A stretch of DNA of 64,000 nt from Comamonadaceae bacterium. Lineage in GTDB: Bacteria; Pseudomonadota; Gammaproteobacteria; Burkholderiales; Burkholderiaceae_C. A program made the position numbers and the translations under genes. The stretch covers positions 124,001 to 188,000 of the forward strand of contig JAIXUG010000004.1 of NCBI GenBank assembly GCA_027484105.1, given 5' to 3'. Positions 8,568-17,778 of the stretch are shown here, in pieces (the stretch's first letter is position 1; every line of letters begins with the position of its first letter). Under the pieces are notes generated by a model that did no database searches, was not told the origin of the DNA, and worked only from the letters and a program-made list of their open reading frames with translations.

Positions 8568-9608
8568 TCAGGCGTTTTGAAAAGAAATCTGTACCTTGAG
8601 CGACTGGCTCTTGTCGGCGGCCAGTTCAAAGGCTTCGATGGCGCGGTCCAGGGGCAAGACGCTGGTGATCACGGGTTTGCCATTGACCAGGCCTTCGTTC
8701 AAAAAGCGCACGGCGGTGGCAAATTCGGCATGGAATCGGAAGGTGCCACGCAGGTCGACTTCTTTGGCCACGATCTGCGTCATGGGCAGACTCATGTCCG
8801 CCCCCATGCCCACGGCGATCAGCACGCCGCGTGGCACGATGGTGTCCAGGCCCAAGCGCAGCGCGGCTTCGCTGCCTGAGGCTTCAAACACCACCTCAAA
8901 TTGACCCTTGTCGACCTTGTAGGCATCGAGCGCTTGGGCTTGGGTTTTGAGGTTGATGGTTTCGTCCGCGCCCATCTCTTTGGCGCATTTCAGGGGCAAG
9001 TCGGCGATGTCGGCGGCCACGATGCGGGCGGCACCCGCACGGCGCAAAGCACCGATGAGCAGCGAGCCGATAGGGCCGCAACCCGTGACCAAGACTTGCT
9101 TGCCCAGCACGCTGCCTGCGCGTTGGATGGCGTGCAGGCCCACCGACAAAGGCTCGGCCAAAGCGGCTTCAGACAGACTCAGGTGGTCGGCGATCGGGTG
9201 GGCTTGGTAGCCCTCGATGATGAGTTGCTCACTGAAGCCGCCCTGGATATGGGGGAAGGGCATGGCACTGCCGTAAAAACGCATGTTCAGGCAGTGGTTG
9301 TGCTGGCCCGCCTGGCAAAAGCGGCAATGGCCGCAGGGGCGCGAAGGCGAGATGGCGATGCGTTGGCCTTGGGGCACACCGCTCACACCTGCGCCGACAC
9401 CCTCAACCACGCCGGAGATCTCGTGACCCAGCGCAATGGGTTGCTGGATGCGCACCGTGCCAAAACCGCCGTGCTGGTAGTAGTGCAGGTCCGAACCGCA
9501 AATGCCGCCATAGGCCACATTCACGCGCAGCTGGTGCTCGCCCAGGGCAGGGAGTTCGGTGTGTTCGATGCACAGGTCTTGGGCCGAGTGGCAAACAACG
9601 GTTTTCAT
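8568..9608 (-). CDS. idnD: L-idonate 5-dehydrogenase (zinc-dependent MDR family)
   Basis: This enzyme probably oxidises L-idonate (or a related polyol/aldonate) to 5-keto-D-gluconate with NAD(P) and Zn2+. The 346-residue MDR protein has the catalytic zinc ligands C37 and H62 with E63, the structural zinc cysteines C92, C95, C98 and C106, and a Rossmann motif GCGPIG near 175. The sequence GGICGSDLHYYQHGGFGTVR is, from memory, typical of L-idonate dehydrogenases. Its start overlaps the stop of gluconokinase by 4 bp, so the two are co-translated. A sorbitol/galactitol dehydrogenase is the main alternative. Confidence 0.85.
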   Translation of the reverse strand: MKTVVCHSAQDLCIEHTELPALGEHQLRVNVAYGGICGSDLHYYQHGGFGTVRIQQPIALGHEISGVVEGVGAGVSGVPQGQRIAISPSRPCGHCRFCQAGQHNHCLNMRFYGSAMPFPHIQGGFSEQLIIEGYQAHPIADHLSLSEAALAEPLSVGLHAIQRAGSVLGKQVLVTGCGPIGSLLIGALRRAGAARIVAADIADLPLKCAKEMGADETINLKTQAQALDAYKVDKGQFEVVFEASGSEAALRLGLDTIVPRGVLIAVGMGADMSLPMTQIVAKEVDLRGTFRFHAEFATAVRFLNEGLVNGKPVITSVLPLDRAIEAFELAADKSQSLKVQISFQNA

Positions 9609-10153
9609 GGCTCAGTTTGGGTGGTTGAAGGGGTCGGTTGTTGGTGGTGTGATTGCGCCGCCGTCCATGCCCAGAGCACCAAGTCGTCAATCGTCTCGGT
9701 GATCGGCAGCTCGATCACATCGCATTCATCGGCCTGCGGTCGCTCCAGGGTGCGAAATTGACTCTCGAGCAAGTCCAAGGGCATGTAGTGGCCCTCACGC
9801 TGGCGCATGCGTTGGGCAATCAGCTCAAAGTCGCCGTTCAGGAAGATGAAAAACACCTCACCCGCTTGCGCCCGAATGCGGTCACGGTAGACGCGCTTGA
9901 GGGCCGAACAAGCGACCACGCGGCCTTGGGGGTGGGCTTGGGCCAAATGGGCCCCGATGCGGTCCAGCCAGGGCCAGCGGTCGCTGTCTTGTAAAGCGAT
10001 GCCGGCGCGCATTTTTTCGACACTCTGGGGCAGGTGCAGGTCGTCGCCATCGACCATCTCCAGGCCCACACGTTTCGCCAAAGCTTGGGCCAAGGTGGTC
10101 TTGCCGCAACCCGCGACGCCCATCACGATCAAGCGCAAAGACGGGGTGTTCAT
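9605..10153 (-). CDS. gntK: Gluconokinase
   Basis: This kinase phosphorylates D-gluconate at C6 with ATP to give 6-phosphogluconate for the Entner-Doudoroff or pentose phosphate route. The 182 residues are the normal length of GntK/IdnK. The P-loop GVAGCGKTT is at residues 12-20, followed by EMVDGDDLHLP and the CSALKRVYRDRIR stretch characteristic of the family. It overlaps idnD by 4 bp and starts 13 bp after the hydroxyacid dehydrogenase gene, so it is in the middle of the operon. Confidence 0.93.
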   Translation of the reverse strand: MNTPSLRLIVMGVAGCGKTTLAQALAKRVGLEMVDGDDLHLPQSVEKMRAGIALQDSDRWPWLDRIGAHLAQAHPQGRVVACSALKRVYRDRIRAQAGEVFFIFLNGDFELIAQRMRQREGHYMPLDLLESQFRTLERPQADECDVIELPITETIDDLVLWAWTAAQSHHQQPTPSTTQTEP

Positions 10154-10166
10154 GCCGACTTGTCGA

Positions 10167-11132
10167 TCACATTTTCAGGAGGGGCATGCATTCGGGCACG
10201 GGCGTGCGCAAGGGCTGACCGGAAATGCCTGCCTGCATATTGGCAAAGGCCAGATCGGCCATGGCCTGTCGTGTTTCGGTGGTGGCACTGGCCATGTGCG
10301 GCGTGAGCACCACATTGCTCAGGCGCCACAGGGCTTCGGGCACCTGGGGCTCATGGGCAAACACGTCCAATCCTGCGCCGGCGATGGTGCCTTGTTGCAA
10401 GGCTTCGATCAGTGCAGATTCATCGACCACGCTGCCGCGCGCCACGTTGATCAAAAACCCTCGGGGCCCCAGTGCTTTGAGAACTTGGGCGTTGATCAAA
10501 TGCCGGGTGCCGGTGCCTCCGGGGGTGATGGCCACCAAAAAATCCACATGGGCGGCCAGCTCCAGGGTGCTGGGGAAAAAGGTGAAACCCGAGTCGGGCT
10601 TTTCGCTGCGGGCGGTGTAGGCGATCGACATGCCAAAAGCCTTGGCGCGCTGTGCAATGGCCTTGCCGATGCGACCCAGCCCCACGATGCCCATGCGCGC
10701 GCCCGAGACTTTGCGCGCCAGTGGGATGGGCCCGGCGGGCCAGCGACCTGCGCGCACAAACTGGTCGGCCTGCGGAATGGCCCGCCCCACCGACAGCACC
10801 AGGCCCATGGCCAGATCGGCGACATCGTCGGTCAGCACGTCGGGGGTGTGGGTCACTGGAATGCCGAACTCGATGGCGGCACCCACGTCGACACCGTCGT
10901 AACCCACGCCGAACACCGACACCACTTTGGCTTGAGGTAACTGCGCCAGCAAGCTGCGTGGCACGCTGGCTTCGCCCGTGCCCGCCACGCCCACGATGCG
11001 GGGCGCCAAAGCGGCAAAGGCGGCAGGGTCCTCGGTGTGTGTGCGGTCATGCACGGTGTACAGCGTTTGCAGGGCTTGCAGATAAAAAGGGTGCAGTTTG
11101 GCGACTGCCAACACATCGGGTTTGGTGCTCAT
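10167..11132 (-). CDS. D-2-hydroxyacid dehydrogenase (2-ketogluconate/hydroxypyruvate reductase type)
   Basis: This NAD(P)H-dependent enzyme probably reduces a 2-keto acid such as 2-ketogluconate, glyoxylate or hydroxypyruvate. The 321-residue reading starts at ATG 11132; an upstream in-frame ATG at 11195 would add a non-conserved leader. The dinucleotide motif GLGRIG is in the middle, and the catalytic Arg, Glu and His are in INVARGS, DVFAHEP and LTPHMAS. As first gene of the leftward operon with gluconokinase and idonate dehydrogenase, 2-ketogluconate to gluconate is the most coherent role. This is inference from context. Confidence 0.87.
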   Translation of the reverse strand: MSTKPDVLAVAKLHPFYLQALQTLYTVHDRTHTEDPAAFAALAPRIVGVAGTGEASVPRSLLAQLPQAKVVSVFGVGYDGVDVGAAIEFGIPVTHTPDVLTDDVADLAMGLVLSVGRAIPQADQFVRAGRWPAGPIPLARKVSGARMGIVGLGRIGKAIAQRAKAFGMSIAYTARSEKPDSGFTFFPSTLELAAHVDFLVAITPGGTGTRHLINAQVLKALGPRGFLINVARGSVVDESALIEALQQGTIAGAGLDVFAHEPQVPEALWRLSNVVLTPHMASATTETRQAMADLAFANMQAGISGQPLRTPVPECMPLLKM

Positions 11133-11294
11133 CGATGGGCCTGATGGGTGAGTGACTGAGGCAGGGCCAACGCAGGCCCCGGGTGTGATCATCACACCAT
11201 TGTGGCCCCATTTTTCCTCTGATTAACCCTTGCGCGGTGTTGGCTCGGCGACAATGCCCAACTCTTTATTCCAATGCCATTGGCCCAAGACCCC

Positions 11295-11678
11295 ATGACC
11301 CAGCTGAAAAAAGTCATTTTGTTCACCGACACCGATGGCCGCGCCCGTTTTCGCGAGGAATGGGTGCCCTTGACGGAAGGGACACCCCAAAGCCAGTTGT
11401 CGGCCCCGATGGCGGCCAGCGCCTGCCAGTTGCGCCAAAGCCCGGTGGGTTTTCGCAGCAGCTTTCATTGCACGGGCCATCCCCAATGGCTGTTTGTGCT
11501 GGGCGGTCAGATGGAGATTTTTTTGCAGGACGGCAGCTCGCGCGTTTTTGGACCTGGTGAGTTTTTCTACTCGGCCGACACCTTGCCCGAAGGGGCCACG
11601 TTTGACCCTGCCGTGCATGGTCACTGGAGCCGCCAACTGGGGCCTGACCCCCTGGTGACCTTGTTTGTGCGCGATTGA
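11295..11678 (+). CDS. Small cupin-fold protein
   Basis: This is a 127-residue single-domain cupin of unknown function. The motif around FHCTGHPQWLFVLGGQMEIF and the following FGPGEFFYSADTLPEG match cupin motifs 1 and 2, with possible metal ligands in HxxxHP and Glu/Gln positions. The start at 11295 is chosen over 11274; no strong ribosome site marks either. It stands alone between two leftward genes and ends at a bidirectional terminator. A dioxygenase-like or ligand-binding role cannot be decided. Confidence 0.75.
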   Translation: MTQLKKVILFTDTDGRARFREEWVPLTEGTPQSQLSAPMAASACQLRQSPVGFRSSFHCTGHPQWLFVLGGQMEIFLQDGSSRVFGPGEFFYSADTLPEGATFDPAVHGHWSRQLGPDPLVTLFVRD

Positions 11679-11694
11679 GAGGGCCTCAGCCCCC

Positions 11695-11727
11695 AAAAAA
11701 GAGCCCGCTTCTGCGGGCTCTTGTCTT
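11695..11727. terminator. Bidirectional intrinsic terminator
   Basis: GAGCCCGC at 11701-11708 and GCGGGCTC at 11713-11720 form a perfect 8-bp stem with a TTCT loop. Six A precede it and a T-rich tract follows. It serves both the rightward cupin gene and the leftward helicase gene. Confidence 0.9.
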
Positions 11728-11745
11728 TCAGGGGGTCACGGTGCG

Positions 11746-13542
11746 TCAGCGACCGAAGCCACGGCCACCGCCGCCATTGCCGCCCCGTTTCCCGCCGCCG
11801 TAGCCACCGCCACCGCCACCGCCACCGCCTCCACCACCATGGCGGCGGCCTCCGCTGGCCAGGCTGTCGATGCTGGTGCGCGTCGGGTCAGGTTGGCCGC
11901 TGGTGCGCACGGGCTTGCGGTTGGGTAAATCCAGACGCGCAAACTGCGTGGTCTTCAAGGGGTCAATGTGGCGTGGCAGTTCGTCGCCATCGTGACGGTG
12001 ACGGTCTGGACCCCCCTGGCCGCCTTGGGCGCCGCGAGCAGGGCCCCGGCCTTCCGGACGTGGGCCGTTGCGGGGGCCGCGACCCTGACCATCTCCACGG
12101 TTGTCAAAACGACGTCCCTGGCCTTCGCCCTGACCCTCAAAGCGGCCTTCACCCTGAGGACCGTTGCGGCGCGAGGGGGGTGGGCTGTTGCGGGGTGGAC
12201 GGGCTTGGCCCTGACCCTCGGCACGCGGCTGGCGTTGACCCTGGCCGCCGCCCGAGGCCTTGTTGTCACGGATGCGTTGCATCATGTCCTGGCGCGCGGC
12301 CTTGGCGGCTGCGGCCATCACATCGCGGCTGGGGGGCTTGCCTGCGCCGCCCCACAGGGTCTGGCGACCCATGGCGATGGGCTCGGCCACTTCGCCGGGC
12401 TCGGGGCCAAAGCCTTCGAGCATCTGCACCGGAATCTCTTGCTTGGTGAAGCGCTCGATGTCCATCATGAAGCCTTCTTCGTCCAGACACACCAGGCTCA
12501 CCGCCTCGCCGCTGGCGCCCGCACGGCCTGTGCGGCCAATGCGGTGCACATAGTCTTCCGACACGTTCGGGATCTCGTAGTTCACGACGTGTGGCAAGTC
12601 TTCGATGTCGATGCCGCGTGCGGCAATGTCGGTGGCGACCAAGGCGCGGATTTCACCGCTCTTGAAGCCCGCCAGCGCCTGTGTGCGGGCGGTCTGGCTT
12701 TTGTTGCCGTGCAGGGCCATGGCCTTCACGCCATTTTTGGTCAGGAAATCGGCCACATTGTTCGCGCCAAACTTGGTGCGGGTGAACACCAGCACCTGGC
12801 TCCAGTCGTGCTTTTGGATGATGTGCAGCAGCACGTCTTTTTTCTTGCTGCGGCCCACGGGGTGGATCACTTGCGTGATGCGTTGCACCGTGGTGTTGCT
12901 GGGCGTGACCTGAATGCTCTGGGGGTTCTTGAGCAGGTTGCCCGCCAGTTCGCGGATCTCGTCGCTGAAAGTGGCCGAGAACAACAAGCTCTGTTTTTCA
13001 GAGGGCACCAGGGCCAGCACCTTTTTCACGTCGTGGATGAAGCCCATGTCCAGCATGCGGTCAGCTTCGTCCAGCACCAGCATTTCGATGGTGGACAGGT
13101 CCAGAAAGCCCTGGCCTTGCAGGTCGAGCAAGCGACCGGGTGTGGCCACCAAAATGTCCACGCCGCGCTTGACCTTGTTGATTTGCGGGTTCATGCCCAC
13201 ACCGCCGAAGATGACTGTGGAGTCGAGCTTCAGGTATTTGCCGTAGTCGCGCACCGACTCTTCCACCTGGGCAGCCAGTTCGCGGGTGGGGGTAAGCACC
13301 AAGGCTCGGATCGCTTTGCCACCAAAGCGGTTTTTGCCGGGCTCACTCAAGCTCAGCTTGTGCAGCATGGGCAGGGTGAAGGCGGCGGTTTTGCCGGTGC
13401 CGGTTTGTGCGCCAGCCAACAGGTCCTGGCCTGCCAGGACGGCGGGAATGGCTTGCGCCTGGATGGGGGTGGGGGTTTCGTAGCCGAGCTCGCGCACAGC
13501 TTGCATGAGGGCCGGGGCCAGATTCAATTCATCAAAGTTCAT
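11746..13542 (-). CDS. rhlE: DEAD-box ATP-dependent RNA helicase, RhlE-like
   Basis: This cytoplasmic ATP-dependent RNA helicase probably remodels rRNA or mRNA. Its 598 residues contain the Q motif (TPIQAQAIP), motif I AQTGTGKT (about 43-50), motif II DEAD in [14 protein letters not shown], motif III SAT and motif [12 protein letters not shown]; the helicase core ends near residue 380. The C-terminal 200 residues are Arg/Gly/Pro/Gln rich and end in a poly-glycine tract with RGG-like boxes. Such basic tails bind RNA in RhlE-type enzymes. No neighbour shares its strand closely, so it is probably monocistronic. Confidence 0.93.
   Translation of the reverse strand: MNFDELNLAPALMQAVRELGYETPTPIQAQAIPAVLAGQDLLAGAQTGTGKTAAFTLPMLHKLSLSEPGKNRFGGKAIRALVLTPTRELAAQVEESVRDYGKYLKLDSTVIFGGVGMNPQINKVKRGVDILVATPGRLLDLQGQGFLDLSTIEMLVLDEADRMLDMGFIHDVKKVLALVPSEKQSLLFSATFSDEIRELAGNLLKNPQSIQVTPSNTTVQRITQVIHPVGRSKKKDVLLHIIQKHDWSQVLVFTRTKFGANNVADFLTKNGVKAMALHGNKSQTARTQALAGFKSGEIRALVATDIAARGIDIEDLPHVVNYEIPNVSEDYVHRIGRTGRAGASGEAVSLVCLDEEGFMMDIERFTKQEIPVQMLEGFGPEPGEVAEPIAMGRQTLWGGAGKPPSRDVMAAAAKAARQDMMQRIRDNKASGGGQGQRQPRAEGQGQARPPRNSPPPSRRNGPQGEGRFEGQGEGQGRRFDNRGDGQGRGPRNGPRPEGRGPARGAQGGQGGPDRHRHDGDELPRHIDPLKTTQFARLDLPNRKPVRTSGQPDPTRTSIDSLASGGRRHGGGGGGGGGGGGYGGGKRGGNGGGGRGFGR
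11803..11840. repeat. CCACCG simple repeat encoding poly-glycine
   Basis: About five tandem copies of a CCACCG-like hexamer lie in the 3' part of the helicase gene and encode an uninterrupted glycine tract on the minus strand. Copy number of such a repeat can vary without a frameshift. Confidence 0.8.
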
Positions 13543-13887
13543 TTTTCAGAGCGCCATGTCCGGCGCAGGTACCGGCTCAATCAACTGCTGTTGGCAGTGT
13601 CCAGTGAGGGCCGATAAGTCTTAAGGTGGGCATGGAAACCGCAGGCGCTTGTTTTGAGCGTTGCCTGGGACAGGCCCCAGCAGAAGTGCTGATGTTGCGG
13701 CAACTGGAGGCTGCAACGGGGCTGATTGTCGCACGAAATGCTGGGCAGGACCTTGACCCCGTTGTCATGGGCTGGCGGGGGCGGCTGTCACCTGTGGCTC
13801 ATGGGTTCAAACCCCAATGCACAGCAACGGGTCTGCAATTTAGACTGGCAGGCCAGCTTTTCACAACAACACCTTCAGGAGATCGCC
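13543..13887. other. 345-bp intergenic region without a recognisable gene
   Basis: The divergent region between the helicase and the TctC-like gene. Short open frames cross it, but none has a ribosome site or a recognisable protein. It must hold promoters for both genes. The ribosome site CAGGAGAT for the rightward gene lies at 13877-13884. I see no tRNA despite a T-arm-like GGTTCAAACCC at 13806. Confidence 0.6.
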
Positions 13888-14898
13888 ATGACTCAGCCCC
13901 AAGAACCGCAGCGCCGCATGCTCGTCAAAGCCAGTGCCGTGCTGACCGCAGGCGCACTCTTGGGCTCGGTGCTGGCCAGCCCGGCTTTGGCGCAAGCGAG
14001 CAAATGGCCCGCCAAGCCCATCAAAATTGTGGTGGCTTTCCCGCCCGGTGGTCTGACCGATGCCTATGCCCGCAACTACGGTGAATTTCTCAGCAGCCGC
14101 TTGGGCGTGCCGGTGGTCATTGAGAACAAGCCCGGTGCAGGGGCCATCATCGGCATTGACGCGGTGGCCAAGTCGCCAGCCGACGGGTACACCTTCGTCA
14201 TGAGCACTTCGGGCACCTTTTGGCAAAACCGCGTTTTGTATTCGAAGTTGCCCTACAACCTCGACAAAGACCTGACCCCCGTGACCGTCTTTCCTTCGGG
14301 TCCTTTGGTGGTGGGCATCAACGACAAGATCCCCGCCAAAAACATGGCCGAGTTTGTGGCCTGGGCCAAAAAGAACCCCACCTCCATGGGCACCTATGCG
14401 CCCGGCTCTTATCCCCACATGCTGGCCGACCAGACCAACCGGCAGCAAGGCACCAGCATCCAGTCGGTGCACTACCGGGGTGAAGCGCCCATGTGGCTCG
14501 ATTTGGCCTCGGGCCAATTGCAGGTGGCTGTGGGCAGCTACCAGGCCTTCAATGCGGTGGCCTCCCGGGGTGTGCGTGCGATTGGCGTCACGGGCAGCTA
14601 CCGCTCGCCCAAGTTGCCCGATGTGCCGACCCTGACCGAGCAGGGCAACACCGAGAAATTGGTGACACTCGAAGGTGGTTTGCCCTTGGTGGCCCCGGCT
14701 GGCACGCCCGAAGCCGTGCTCAAGCGCATGGCCGATGAAGCTGTGGCCTGGTCCAACACCGACAAGGCGGCCAAGCTGCGCGAAACCTTCGCCATTCCCA
14801 ACAAGCCCAAAAACCTGGCCGAGACGCGCAAAGACTGGGAAACCGAAGTGCCCGTCTGGATCAAGTTGGCGGTGGACTTGGGCATCAAGCTCGACTGA
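13888..14898 (+). CDS. Tripartite tricarboxylate transporter substrate-binding protein (Bug/TctC family)
   Basis: This periplasmic solute-binding protein is of the family greatly expanded in betaproteobacteria. The ATG at 13888 follows a CAGGAGA ribosome site and begins a leader with RR, a hydrophobic segment and an SPALAQA cleavage site (residues 1-37). The mature part starts with KWPAKPIKIVVAFPPGGLTDAYAR, the family signature, followed by VVIENKPGAGAIIG. It has 336 residues. No TctA/TctB permease is near, so it is an orphan; ligands of such proteins are carboxylates and cannot be read here. DEDDh exonuclease follows 65 bp downstream. Confidence 0.9.
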   Translation: MTQPQEPQRRMLVKASAVLTAGALLGSVLASPALAQASKWPAKPIKIVVAFPPGGLTDAYARNYGEFLSSRLGVPVVIENKPGAGAIIGIDAVAKSPADGYTFVMSTSGTFWQNRVLYSKLPYNLDKDLTPVTVFPSGPLVVGINDKIPAKNMAEFVAWAKKNPTSMGTYAPGSYPHMLADQTNRQQGTSIQSVHYRGEAPMWLDLASGQLQVAVGSYQAFNAVASRGVRAIGVTGSYRSPKLPDVPTLTEQGNTEKLVTLEGGLPLVAPAGTPEAVLKRMADEAVAWSNTDKAAKLRETFAIPNKPKNLAETRKDWETEVPVWIKLAVDLGIKLD

Positions 14899-14963
14899 AG
14901 CATGGCTTCGGGGTAGCCCATTGCTTGTCCGGTGGTCTTGAAGACGCGGTTTAATCACGCTTT

Positions 14964-15914
14964 ATGAACAAGACCCATCAAATGAGTTTTTTCGACGCGC
15001 CTGTCGATTCGCCCACCCACCCCGAAGCCATGGCCCAAGCGCTGGCGCAGCACCCCGACTTTCGCGTCTTGCGCCGCTTGGTGCCGCACAGCGATTACGG
15101 ACCTGTGAGCGGGCAGCCCACCCGGCGCGTGATCGTGCTGGACACCGAGACCACCGGGCTGGACAGCAAGAGCGAAAGCATCATCGAGCTGGCCATGTTG
15201 TCGGTGTTGGTGGACACCACGACTGGTTTGCCAGTGGGTCCGGTCACCCTTTACGAATCGTTTGAAGACCCGGGTAAACCGATCCCGCCGCAGATCACCG
15301 AGATCACCGGCATTGACGACAGCATGGTGCAGGGTTTGCGCATCGACGATAACGCTGTGACGGCGCTGGTGCAGCAGGCCGATTTGATCGTGGCGCACAA
15401 CGCCGGGTTTGACCGCCCCTTTGTGGAGGCCCGCTTGCCGGTGTTTGCGGGCAAGGCCTGGGGCTGCTCCTTCATGGGCATTGACTGGAAAAAAGAGGGC
15501 AGTGGTTCGGCCAAGTTGGAGTTTCTGGCGTCTGAGCGCGGCTGGTTTTACGACGCGCACCGGGCGCAGGTGGACTGCCATGCCTTGTTGCAGGTGCTGG
15601 CTTCTCCTTTGGCCGATGGTCAGACGGGTTTGGCACGCCTGTTGGCGGGGGCCGACCAGACGCGCTACAAGCTGCGTGCCACAGGGGCACCGTTTGAATC
15701 GAAAGACAAACTCAAAGCCCGCGGTTACCGCTGGGATGGCGAAGGCCGGGTGTGGTGGTGCAGCTTGGGGTCTGACGCCTTGCTGGATGCCGAATGCGCC
15801 TGGTTGCGGGCCGAGGTCTATGGCCAGCGCAGCGCCCGGGTGCAGCTCGAGGCTCTGGACAGCAGGGTGCAGTTTTCCAGCCGCTTGGGGCCAATGAGCG
15901 AGCGTTCGGTTTGA
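14964..15914 (+). CDS. DEDDh 3'-5' exonuclease (DNA polymerase III epsilon-like)
   Basis: This is probably a nuclease trimming DNA or RNA 3' ends with two metal ions. The exonuclease domain spans about residues 50-215 of 316, with DxE in VLDTETTGLD, the second Asp in HNAGFDRPFVE and the final HxxxxD in HRAQVDCHALL. The C-terminal about 90 residues (KLRATGAPFESKDKLKARGY onward) form a small tryptophan-rich extension seen in a family of stand-alone epsilon-like proteins. It lacks the polymerase-binding tail of DnaQ, so replication proofreading is unlikely. Confidence 0.87.
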   Translation: MNKTHQMSFFDAPVDSPTHPEAMAQALAQHPDFRVLRRLVPHSDYGPVSGQPTRRVIVLDTETTGLDSKSESIIELAMLSVLVDTTTGLPVGPVTLYESFEDPGKPIPPQITEITGIDDSMVQGLRIDDNAVTALVQQADLIVAHNAGFDRPFVEARLPVFAGKAWGCSFMGIDWKKEGSGSAKLEFLASERGWFYDAHRAQVDCHALLQVLASPLADGQTGLARLLAGADQTRYKLRATGAPFESKDKLKARGYRWDGEGRVWWCSLGSDALLDAECAWLRAEVYGQRSARVQLEALDSRVQFSSRLGPMSERSV

Positions 15915-16051
15915 TTTTTGTCGGGCCAGCACGACAAGCTGGGATAATGCCGGGCTGCACACGCCGCGCCTGACCCCATTGGCAGGCCAGCGGCGCAGAG
16001 CAGGCGTCTTTGGGGTGCCCAGTCTCTGCCCTTTTTTATTCAGGTTTACAC

Positions 16052-17713
16052 ATGGCTCAATACGTATTTTCGATGAACCGGGTTGGCAAGATCGTGCCGC
16101 CCAAGCGTCACATCCTCAAAGACATTTCGCTGTCTTTCTTCCCTGGCGCCAAGATCGGCGTGCTGGGCACCAACGGCTCGGGCAAGTCCACTTTGCTCAA
16201 GATCATGGCGGGCATCGACAAAGAGATCGAAGGCGAAGCCATCCCGATGGCGGGCTTGAAGATCGGTTACCTGCCGCAAGAGCCGGTGATGGACCCCGAG
16301 CAAACCGTGCGCGAGGCGGTGGAAAGCGGCATGGGCGAAGTCAAGGCCGCGCAAGCCCGCCTGGAAGAGGTGTACGCCGCTTACGCCGAAGAAGACGCCG
16401 ACTTTGACGCGCTCGCGGCGGAGCAGGCCAAGCTCGAAGCCATCATCGCCACGGCAGGGGATGCGTCAGACCACCAGCTGGAAATCGCTGCCGATGCGCT
16501 GCGTTTGCCAGCTTGGGACGCCGTCATCGGCAAACTGTCGGGCGGTGAAAAGCGCCGTGTGGCCCTGTGCCGCCTGCTGCTGTCGCGCCCTGACATGTTG
16601 TTGCTGGACGAGCCGACCAACCACTTGGACGCTGAAAGCGTGGACTGGCTGGAGCAGTTCTTGTCGCGTTTTTCGGGCACCGTGGTGGCCATCACCCACG
16701 ACCGATACTTCCTGGACAACGCGGCCGAGTGGATTTTGGAACTCGACCGCGGCTCCGGCATCCCCTACAAAGGCAACTATTCCAGCTGGCTGGAGCAAAA
16801 AGAAGCTCGACTGGAGCAGGAGCAGCGCACCGAAGACGCCCGCACCAAGGCCATGAAAAAAGAACTGGAGTGGGCGCGTGCCAACCCCAAGGGCCGTCAA
16901 GCCAAGAGCAAGGCCCGTCTGGCCCGCTTTGAAGAGTTGAGTGACCACGAATACCAAAAGCGCAACGAGACCCAGGAGATCTTCATCCCTGTGGCCGAGC
17001 GTCTGGGCAATGAAGTGTTCGAGTTCAAGAACGTGAGCAAGTCCTTTGGCGACCGTGTGTTGATCGACAACCTGAGCTTTCAGGTGCCTGCAGGCGCCAT
17101 CGTCGGCATCATCGGCCCCAACGGTGCCGGTAAATCAACCCTCTTCAAGCTGATCGCGGGCAAAGAGCAGCCGGACAGCGGTGAAGTCAAGATCGGTCAG
17201 ACCGTGCGCATGGCCTTTGTCGACCAAAACCGTGATGACCTGAACAACGACAAGACCGTCTGGGAAGATGTGTCGGGTGGTCTGGACATCCTGAACGTGG
17301 GCAAGTTCCAGATGGCCAGCCGCGCATACTGCGGCCGCTTCAACTTCAACGGGGGTGACCAGCAAAAGAAGGTCGGCATGTTGTCAGGCGGTGAGCGTGG
17401 TCGATTGCATCTGGCCAAGACCTTGATCGCAGGCGGCAACGTGCTGCTGCTGGACGAGCCCTCGAACGACTTGGACGTGGAAACCTTGCGTGCGTTGGAA
17501 GACGCGCTGCTGGAGTTTGCAGGTTCGGTGATGGTGATCAGCCACGACCGCTGGTTCCTGGACCGCATCGCCACCCACATCCTGGCTGCCGAAGGGGATA
17601 GCCAGTGGGTGTTCTTTGACGGCAACTACCAGGAATACGAAGCCGACAAGAAAAAGCGCCTGGGCGAAGAGGGTGCCAAGCCCAAACGCGTGCGTTTCAA
17701 GGCTTTGAAGTGA
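16052..17713 (+). CDS. ettA: Energy-dependent translational throttle protein EttA (ABC-F)
   Basis: This cytoplasmic ABC-F ATPase binds the ribosomal E site and gates the first peptide bond according to ATP/ADP ratio. Its 553 residues match E. coli EttA. Two Walker A motifs (GTNGSGKST about 42-50 and GPNGAGKST about 353-361), two signatures (LSGGEKRR, LSGGERGR) and Walker B followed by EPTNHLD and EPSNDLD are present. The charged linker and arm between domains are intact. The ATG at 16052 is preferred over 16010 because MAQYVFSMNRVGKIVPPKR is the conserved start. A strong bidirectional terminator follows. Confidence 0.96.
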   Translation: MAQYVFSMNRVGKIVPPKRHILKDISLSFFPGAKIGVLGTNGSGKSTLLKIMAGIDKEIEGEAIPMAGLKIGYLPQEPVMDPEQTVREAVESGMGEVKAAQARLEEVYAAYAEEDADFDALAAEQAKLEAIIATAGDASDHQLEIAADALRLPAWDAVIGKLSGGEKRRVALCRLLLSRPDMLLLDEPTNHLDAESVDWLEQFLSRFSGTVVAITHDRYFLDNAAEWILELDRGSGIPYKGNYSSWLEQKEARLEQEQRTEDARTKAMKKELEWARANPKGRQAKSKARLARFEELSDHEYQKRNETQEIFIPVAERLGNEVFEFKNVSKSFGDRVLIDNLSFQVPAGAIVGIIGPNGAGKSTLFKLIAGKEQPDSGEVKIGQTVRMAFVDQNRDDLNNDKTVWEDVSGGLDILNVGKFQMASRAYCGRFNFNGGDQQKKVGMLSGGERGRLHLAKTLIAGGNVLLLDEPSNDLDVETLRALEDALLEFAGSVMVISHDRWFLDRIATHILAAEGDSQWVFFDGNYQEYEADKKKRLGEEGAKPKRVRFKALK

Positions 17714-17731
17714 GGGGCCTCGGGCCTGCTT

Positions 17732-17764
17732 AAAAAAAACGGGCCTCAAAGGCCCGTTTTTTTT
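17732..17764. terminator. Bidirectional intrinsic terminator
   Basis: CGGGCCT at 17740-17746 pairs with AGGCCCG at 17750-17756 around a 3-nt loop, flanked by eight A and eight T. It ends both ettA and the converging response-regulator gene. Confidence 0.95.
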
Positions 17765-17778
17765 GATGCCTGTTGAAC

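Noticed and set aside
11803-11840. CRISPR-like short tandem repeat
   Set aside because: It is a hexamer repeat inside the helicase coding region with no spacers; it encodes a glycine tail.
11968-13617. 549-codon plus-strand frame opposite the helicase
   Set aside because: The minus strand has all DEAD-box motifs; the opposite frame has no domain and unusual composition.
13800-13830. T-arm-like GGTTCAAACCC suggesting a tRNA
   Set aside because: No matching acceptor stem, D-arm or anticodon stem could be found around it.
13626-14084. Short frame (152 codons) in the helicase/TctC intergenic region
   Set aside because: It overlaps the start of the well-supported TctC gene in another frame and has no recognisable sequence.
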